DNA of 46,306 bases from Bacteroidales bacterium (GTDB lineage Bacteria > Bacteroidota > Bacteroidia > Bacteroidales > UBA932): NCBI GenBank assembly GCA_017616475.1, contig JAFZYD010000097.1:1-46306 (forward strand), written 5' to 3'. Shown here piece after piece: positions 42,129 through 46,306 of the stretch. Positions within the stretch are counted from its first letter, which is position 1, and the number at the start of each line of letters is the position of its first letter. A program made the position numbers and the translations under genes. The notes beneath the pieces were generated by a model. The model had not been told where the DNA came from. It did not search any database and worked only from the letters and a program-made list of their open reading frames with translations.

Positions 42129-42734
42129 TTACCTCTTGCACATAAGCGGAACGCTGCTGAAGCCTTCCGGACGGTCGTAGAGCTCGCAGTGGCAGTCGCC
42201 AAGGTGTTTAACCTTGAAGCCGTTGGCCTTGTACTCTTCGTAGTTGAAGGCGTTGAGCTCGTCAATTGCAATCTGGTGGAACTTGTCAAAGTCGGGCCAC
42301 CATTCCCAGCCGCTGCCAAAGTCGTTGTACAGGAAGGCGTCGGCGCACTGCTTACCCAGCTCGGGAGTTACATAGAATGCACCCATTGCCAGCACGTTCA
42401 CACCGTTGCCGGTGATAGCGCGGAAGGCAGCGGGAACGCTCTCTACCACACCTGCGTGAACGCCGGGGCACTTGCTGGCGGCAATATGGATACCCATACC
42501 GGTGCCGCAGAAAATGAGGGCGCGCTCAAACTCCTTCTCGGTTATCATCGCACCTACGCGAAGGCCTATACGGTGGAACATCAGCTCGGTGTCCTCGGGG
42601 TCAGAATCGGCCTTAACTCCGATATCGGTAACGGTCCAACCTTTCTTCTCGAGATATGCTTTGATTTCTTCTTTGAGGGGATAGCCGGCAAAATCGGCGG
42701 CCATCAAAATTTGTTTGTCAGCGACTTTTTTCAT
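42129..42734 (-). CDS. RpiB/LacA/LacB-family sugar-phosphate isomerase with C-terminal extension
   Basis: 201 residues. The first about 145 match RpiB-type isomerases: ILMAADFAGYPLKEEIKAYL, the catalytic Cys in IFCGTGMGIHIAASK, and GNGVNVLAMGAFYVTPELG. The remaining 55 residues (from about NDFGSGWEWW to the end) are not part of a normal RpiB of about 150 residues and include two cysteines in GDCHCELYD. The exact substrate (ribose-5-phosphate or another sugar phosphate) is not clear. ATG 42734 is used; a TTG 3 codons upstream is less likely. It lies 29 bases after the OmpA-type gene. Confidence 0.85.
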   Translation of the reverse strand: MKKVADKQILMAADFAGYPLKEEIKAYLEKKGWTVTDIGVKADSDPEDTELMFHRIGLRVGAMITEKEFERALIFCGTGMGIHIAASKCPGVHAGVVESVPAAFRAITGNGVNVLAMGAFYVTPELGKQCADAFLYNDFGSGWEWWPDFDKFHQIAIDELNAFNYEEYKANGFKVKHLGDCHCELYDRPEGFSSVPLMCKR

Positions 42735-42763
42735 TGTTAACAATTGTTGATATTGATTGATAA

Positions 42764-44071
42764 TTACTTCTTGATGAACTCTACGCGGCGGTTCTTTGCG
42801 CGGCCCTCGTCGGTAGAGTTGTCGGCTACGGGTTCGTGGCTGCCCTTGCCTACCGGACGCAGGTTGAAGGGATCCACGCCCTGCTCTTCGAGAGCCTTGA
42901 CGACTGCCTCTGCACGCTGCTGGCTGAGGGGATCATTGGTCTTGTCGGAACCGACGTTGTCGGTGTGGCCCTGAACCTCGAAGCGGGCGCTGGGGTTAGC
43001 CTTCATATACTCGGCAACTCTCTGGATCTCAGGCAATGACTCAGCCTTGAGTGTAGCTTTACCGGTGTCGAAGAGGATATTGTTTGTAACGAACTTACCC
43101 GTTTCGGCAATGGCCTTCTCGACAGCAGCAGCTGCTTCGGAAAGCTTCGACTCGATGTCGGTTGCATTTCTCTCATAGAGATCCACGGCACCCTGGGCAA
43201 TCACAATGTTCTTCAAATAAACAGGTCTGGGGCCACCGCATGCAAACCAAGTAACCCATCCGGCACCGGGCTTGGCATTGGGCACATTGATTACGCGTAT
43301 GCCATCAACATAGAACTTGATGGCGCGCTTGTTGAACGAGAGAGCGAAGTGATGCCAGCGACCATCATTGTTGACAGTATTGTCAGCAGAACTTGCGTGT
43401 CCTTCTTTATGGGTGAAAGAAGGCTCGGATGTAAGACAATAGCTACAATCGTACGATTGTTTGTCGTGACAAGTATTATAGGTAATAGTAAACAACTCAT
43501 TGTCACGATGCATATTCTCATTCATGATATCAAGTTCTACACTTGCGCAGCCGTCTTTTGGTCTGTCGTCAAACAACATGTCGTACTCAATGGTAAACAC
43601 ATCGCCTAAGTAGTTTTTGATGCCCCCCTTGACAAGCGGAGCAATCCAGGCATCCTGGCGATCCATCTCAATACACTTCGCACCATTGATAACAGCCACC
43701 TCGGCACTTCCCCTGACGAGGTCCCACTTGGAGGGGAATTCACCGACCTGCTCACCGGCAAGGTCATCCTCGAACATAATTACGGAGCCGCGAACGAAGT
43801 CACTCTTGACATTCTTTGTGTCGTTCTTGTAATTGTCAACAGCCTCTTCCTCCTCATAGTCGGCATCGTTATTCTTCGATGTCTTCTGTTTGTCCTTTTT
43901 GTCTTTAGTTTTACCGTTAAGGATGTCGTTCACGCCCTTTTCCACCTTGTCGCCAAGGTTCTGTTCAACGGCGTCCTTGGCGCGGTCGCCAAGCTTCTTG
44001 AGCAGGCCCTGACCCGACGCCGGAGCGCATATAAACAGGACTGCCGCAATAATCAATAAAAATCTTTTCAT
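42764..44071 (-). CDS. OmpA-family outer-membrane protein with a LamG-like domain
   Basis: 435 residues with a signal peptide (FLLIIAAVLFICAPASGQ). A charged Lys/Asp/Glu-rich region (about 20-85) precedes a concanavalin/LamG-like beta-sandwich (about 95-285, with WHHFALSFNKRAIKFYVDG, a typical sugar-binding-fold segment), then a helix and a C-terminal OmpA peptidoglycan-binding domain (about 320-435) with FEVQGHTDNVGSDKTND, LSQQRAEAVVKALEEQGV and the closing NRRVEF. There is no N-terminal beta-barrel, so it is probably a periplasmic or lipid-independent cell-wall anchor. The base composition of the middle part is lower in GC than its neighbours. Confidence 0.87.
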   Translation of the reverse strand: MKRFLLIIAAVLFICAPASGQGLLKKLGDRAKDAVEQNLGDKVEKGVNDILNGKTKDKKDKQKTSKNNDADYEEEEAVDNYKNDTKNVKSDFVRGSVIMFEDDLAGEQVGEFPSKWDLVRGSAEVAVINGAKCIEMDRQDAWIAPLVKGGIKNYLGDVFTIEYDMLFDDRPKDGCASVELDIMNENMHRDNELFTITYNTCHDKQSYDCSYCLTSEPSFTHKEGHASSADNTVNNDGRWHHFALSFNKRAIKFYVDGIRVINVPNAKPGAGWVTWFACGGPRPVYLKNIVIAQGAVDLYERNATDIESKLSEAAAAVEKAIAETGKFVTNNILFDTGKATLKAESLPEIQRVAEYMKANPSARFEVQGHTDNVGSDKTNDPLSQQRAEAVVKALEEQGVDPFNLRPVGKGSHEPVADNSTDEGRAKNRRVEFIKK

Positions 44072-44089
44072 ATCGGTAATATTTATTTG

Positions 44090-44737
44090 TTATTCAATTT
44101 TTGAAAGCTCCATAATTTTGGTGACTTTGCCTTTCTTGTCCTTAGTGATTTCACGCACTACGCCTACGCCCTTGGCAACCCACATCTCGGTCTGCGATTC
44201 GGTCTTGATGATGGCCACTTTGGCATTGACGGTGTATTCCAGGCACCAGCAGTCGAATGTGCCGGCGTCGGTGGTGATTTCCTCGTGCTTTGTAAAACGG
44301 ACGTTGGTGTAATTGGCGGTGGTGGCCAGCGCCTCCAGGGTGATGGTGCTGCCGTCAAGTTCCTCGCCAAGGACAGGATTCTCCGGCATAATGGGGCCGT
44401 GTCCCTTGGCGGTGAATGCGCTGCCGTACTGGCCCAGCGCGGCGCGGGTATCGGTGTGATAGTAACCGTCGGCACTCCAGACCTTGCAGCCGACAGGGTC
44501 CTGTGCTACACCGTCCTTGCCAAATACAATGGCGTCGAATGTTATGGTCGTCTTACCATCTTCCGTAGATACATCCTTGATTACGTAGTGGAAGCCGTCG
44601 CCGGCGGGTTTGCCCTTGGCATCTTTCTGGACATAATACAGTTTGGTGCCGGGGTCGGAACAGAACCATGTCTTCTGCGCGGAGGCAGAGAGGGTGCAAG
44701 CGATCAAAATCGCTATCGCAAAGAGGATTCTTTTCAT
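44090..44737 (-). CDS. Small secreted protein, possibly DUF3108/TapB-like
   Basis: 215 residues with a signal peptide (MKRILFAIAILIACTLSASA, then QKTW). The mature part is beta-rich with no known catalytic motif; GTKLYYVQKDAKGKPAGDGF near the start and TDAGTFDCWCLEYTVNAK resemble secreted DUF3108-type proteins such as the one at 9747-10601, but the match is loose. ATG 44737 is preferred; the open frame extends further upstream without signal-peptide-like sequence. It lies 18 bases before the OmpA-type gene, so the two probably share a transcript. Confidence 0.7.
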   Translation of the reverse strand: MKRILFAIAILIACTLSASAQKTWFCSDPGTKLYYVQKDAKGKPAGDGFHYVIKDVSTEDGKTTITFDAIVFGKDGVAQDPVGCKVWSADGYYHTDTRAALGQYGSAFTAKGHGPIMPENPVLGEELDGSTITLEALATTANYTNVRFTKHEEITTDAGTFDCWCLEYTVNAKVAIIKTESQTEMWVAKGVGVVREITKDKKGKVTKIMELSKIE

Positions 44738-44796
44738 ATTTGCGTTAATTATTTGAATAATCACTAGCGTTGTGGTGCATAAAAATCGTGCCCAAC

Positions 44797-45933
44797 TTAT
44801 TTCAGGCCAAAGGTGTAGATGGTGTGACTGCGGTAGGTGTCGCCGGGACGCAGCACCACGGAGGGCCACTGGGGCTTGTTGGGCGAGTCGGGATAGTGCT
44901 GTGTTTCCATGCAAATGGCGGTGCGTATCTGGTATGCCACGCCCTTTTTGCCGCGTACGCTGCCGTTGAGAAAATTGCCTACATACACTTGCAGGCCGGG
45001 CTCCACGGTGTAAACTTTCATATCGATGCCGGTGGCGGGGCAGTAAAGCTCCGCAGCCACCTTGGTGATATCACCGCCGGTGTCCAGCACCCAGTTATGG
45101 TCGTAGCCGTGGCCGTTACGCAGCTGCTGGTCGTCCGCCTCAATATCGTCTCCAATCAACTTGGGCTGGCGGAAGTCGAACGGCGTGCCCTCCACGGGGG
45201 CTATCTCGCCGGTTGTCATAAACGTGTCGTCCACCGGGGTATAGCCGGAGGCGTATATGGTGAGCTCGTCGTCCAGAATGGTGTGGTTGTCGGGGTCGCC
45301 GGAGAGGTTGAAGTAGGAGTGGTTGGTCATATTGATAACCGTGGGTGCGTCGGTGGTCGCCTCGTAGGCTATGTCCAGAGCGTTGTCGGCGGTGAGGGTG
45401 TAGGTCACGGTTGCCTTTACAGTGCCGGGAAAGCCAGCATCGCCGTCGGGCGACTCAAGGGCAAGTTTAACGTGGTTCTTGTCTGCCTCCAACACCTCGA
45501 ACACGCGGTAGTGCCAGCCGTCCGGGCCGCCGTGAAGGCAGTGTCCGTAGTTGTTTTGGGGCAACTGGTATGTCTCGCCGTCAATTGTAATCCGCCCCTG
45601 GTTAATGCGGTTGCCGTAACGGCCAATCACTGCGCCAAAGTTGGAATCGTTATTCTCCGGGAAATAGTCGCGGATGTTGTCGAAACCTAGCACCACGTCG
45701 CGCATAGCGCCGGTTCGGTCAGGCACTGCAATAGAAACGATGCGGCCGCCAAAATTAGTGACGCACACCTCCATCCCGGAGGCGTTCTTGAGGACATACA
45801 GCGCCACCGGCAGCCCGCCGCAAGTGTCTTTGAAATGGGATGGCGCCAGCCCCGAAACGGTGAGGGCTTCCTTCTTGGGGGCGCAACTTATAAGCAACAG
45901 CGTGGCCAAAGCCACCAAAACGGTCTTTTTCAT
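44797..45933 (-). CDS. galM: Aldose 1-epimerase (galactose mutarotase) lipoprotein
   Basis: 378 residues. A lipoprotein signal ends LLLISC, so the enzyme is exported and lipid-anchored, unlike cytoplasmic GalM. The mutarotase fold is clear: GRYGNRINQGRI (substrate Arg), NNYGHCLHGGPDGWH (His), VINMTNHSYFNLSG (catalytic His), YDHNWVLD (Asp) and TVEPGLQVYVGNFLNG (catalytic Glu). It interconverts alpha and beta anomers of hexoses, probably during sugar uptake at the cell surface or in the periplasm. Secreted mutarotases of this kind are common in Bacteroidota. No clean promoter box precedes ATG 45933. Confidence 0.93.
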   Translation of the reverse strand: MKKTVLVALATLLLISCAPKKEALTVSGLAPSHFKDTCGGLPVALYVLKNASGMEVCVTNFGGRIVSIAVPDRTGAMRDVVLGFDNIRDYFPENNDSNFGAVIGRYGNRINQGRITIDGETYQLPQNNYGHCLHGGPDGWHYRVFEVLEADKNHVKLALESPDGDAGFPGTVKATVTYTLTADNALDIAYEATTDAPTVINMTNHSYFNLSGDPDNHTILDDELTIYASGYTPVDDTFMTTGEIAPVEGTPFDFRQPKLIGDDIEADDQQLRNGHGYDHNWVLDTGGDITKVAAELYCPATGIDMKVYTVEPGLQVYVGNFLNGSVRGKKGVAYQIRTAICMETQHYPDSPNKPQWPSVVLRPGDTYRSHTIYTFGLK

Positions 45934-45993
45934 AGGCAAAACTTCCAAATAGTAAAATTAATAACCTTTTATCTAAAAGCCAAAGAAAAATCT

Positions 45994-46001
45994 TACCTTT
46001 G
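45994..46001 (+). promoter_or_regulatory. -7 box for tRNA-Leu
   Basis: TACCTTTG, a strong TAnnTTTG match, 12 bases before the tRNA 5' end. The -33 position has only a T-rich TTTA. Confidence 0.55.
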
Positions 46002-46013
46002 CACCCACACCAC

Positions 46014-46306
46014 GCCTTGGTGGTGGAATGGTAGACACGAGGGACTTAAATAATTTGAGTGCGCTCTCTGAAAAGAGAGACGTAGAATGTCGTAAATTCA
46101 AGGAAACCCGTCCGCAGACGGCGGCAGGCAATCTTGAGCCAAGCCTCAGCGATGAGGAAGGTGCAGAGACTAGACACGACACACCTAAAGGGCGCCGCCC
46201 CACGGTGAAGGAATAGTCCAGACCACAAACAGCAATGGTGGCGAAAGCCATAGTGGCAAGAAAATCCCTTGGCCCGAAAAGGCCGTGCGGGTTCGATTCC
46301 CGCCCG
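46014..46306 (+). tRNA. tRNA-Leu(UAA) interrupted by a group I intron, 3' end cut by the window
   Basis: 5' exon 46014-46047: acceptor GCCTTGG, D arm GTGGAATGGTAGACAC, anticodon stem AGGGA and loop start CTT. The 3' exon resumes at 46261 with AAAATCCCT, so the anticodon UAA is split after its U. A long class II variable arm (GGCC/GGCC, 46271-46284) and a T arm (GCGGGTTCGATTCCCGC) follow. The window ends after 3 bases of the 3' acceptor strand; about 4 more plus the discriminator are expected to pair with GCCTTGG. Spliced, it forms a normal cloverleaf. Reads UUA and UUG codons. Confidence 0.93.
46048..46260 (+). other. Group I self-splicing intron in tRNA-Leu(UAA), 213 nt, no ORF
   Basis: Inserted after U34, the same place as the tRNA-Leu introns of cyanobacteria and plastids, and it shares their opening AAATAATT-TGAG and the core GGAAACC, GAGCCAAGCC and GGTGCAGAGACTAGAC. 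Helices found by hand: P1 exon ACTT (46044-46047) with GAGT (46057-46060), ending in a U.G pair at the splice site; P2 CTCTCT/AGAGAG; P3 TGTCGT (46088-46093) with ACGACA (46176-46181); P4 TCAAG/CTTGA; P5 CCGTC/GACGG; P6a CCTCA/TGAGG; P7 GACTA (46168-46172) with TAGTC (46214-46218); P8 CACC/GGTG; P9 CCAC/GTGG with a GAAA tetraloop hairpin inside. The last base is G (omega-G, 46260). All core helices are present, so splicing looks possible. Confidence 0.92.

Noticed and set aside
45946..45954. Promoter for galM (TACTATTTG)
   Set aside because: One base too long between TA and TTTG and the nearest TTTG upstream is about 26 bases away.
46048..46260. Homing endonuclease gene inside the group I intron
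   Set aside because: At 213 nt the intron is just large enough for the ribozyme core; no endonuclease motif is encoded.

Overview
The window is a gene-dense, GC-rich stretch of a Bacteroidota chromosome, most likely Bacteroidales. This rests on gene content (RseC-RnfBCDGEA order, DUF3098 beside FtsX, a DUF4270 lipoprotein beside a GT5 half-protein, LptG after Tgt, a thioester-less alpha-2-macroglobulin-like protein) and on repeated Bacteroidota-type -7 boxes (TAnnTTTG) at operon heads. Most genes lack a Shine-Dalgarno sequence. No phage, insertion sequence or CRISPR is visible, and no gap between genes exceeds about 120 bases. The genus cannot be assigned from what is here.

Layout. 1-3760 (+): 3' part of glyA, rpsO and pnp, closed by a bidirectional terminator. 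15873-3827 (-): a long co-directional run of two M23-family proteins, a MerR-like regulator, a Nif3-like protein, a coiled-coil zinc-ribbon protein, dnaB, a DUF3108 protein, rseC and rnfBCDGEA. 15985-21702 (+): alaS, a single open frame joining an LptF-type permease to methionyl-tRNA formyltransferase, and thiamine pyrophosphokinase. 35270-21703 (-): GT5-like protein, DUF4270 lipoprotein, CgeB-like glycosyltransferase, A2M-like protein, queG, adenosine-kinase-like gene, tgt, lptG and a nucleoside permease. 35337-39822 (+): ftsX, DUF3098, uppP, lpxH, a shrunken GH77 derivative and a nucleotidyltransferase. 41312-39825 (-): acpP-fabF. 41432-42010 (+): purN. 45933-42129 (-): galM-type lipoprotein, small secreted protein, OmpA-type protein and RpiB-like isomerase. 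46014-end (+): a tRNA-Leu(UAA) gene interrupted by a group I intron and cut by the window end.

Functionally the region is mostly housekeeping: translation (glyA, rpsO, alaS, fmt, tRNA-Leu), RNA turnover (pnp), tRNA queuosine modification (queG, tgt), replication (dnaB), ion-pumping electron transport (Rnf), fatty-acid synthesis (acpP, fabF) and envelope building (LptF/LptG, LpxH, UppP, FtsX, M23 proteins).

The items most worth a second look are the group I intron in tRNA-Leu(UAA), the LptF-Fmt fusion, a 4-alpha-glucanotransferase-like protein whose catalytic core appears cleanly deleted, strong Shine-Dalgarno sites confined almost entirely to the rnfCDGEA genes, the long Pro/Ala/Glu tail of RnfB, and a TGT that has lost its three zinc-binding cysteines. 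All database-type statements are from memory; no searches were run.
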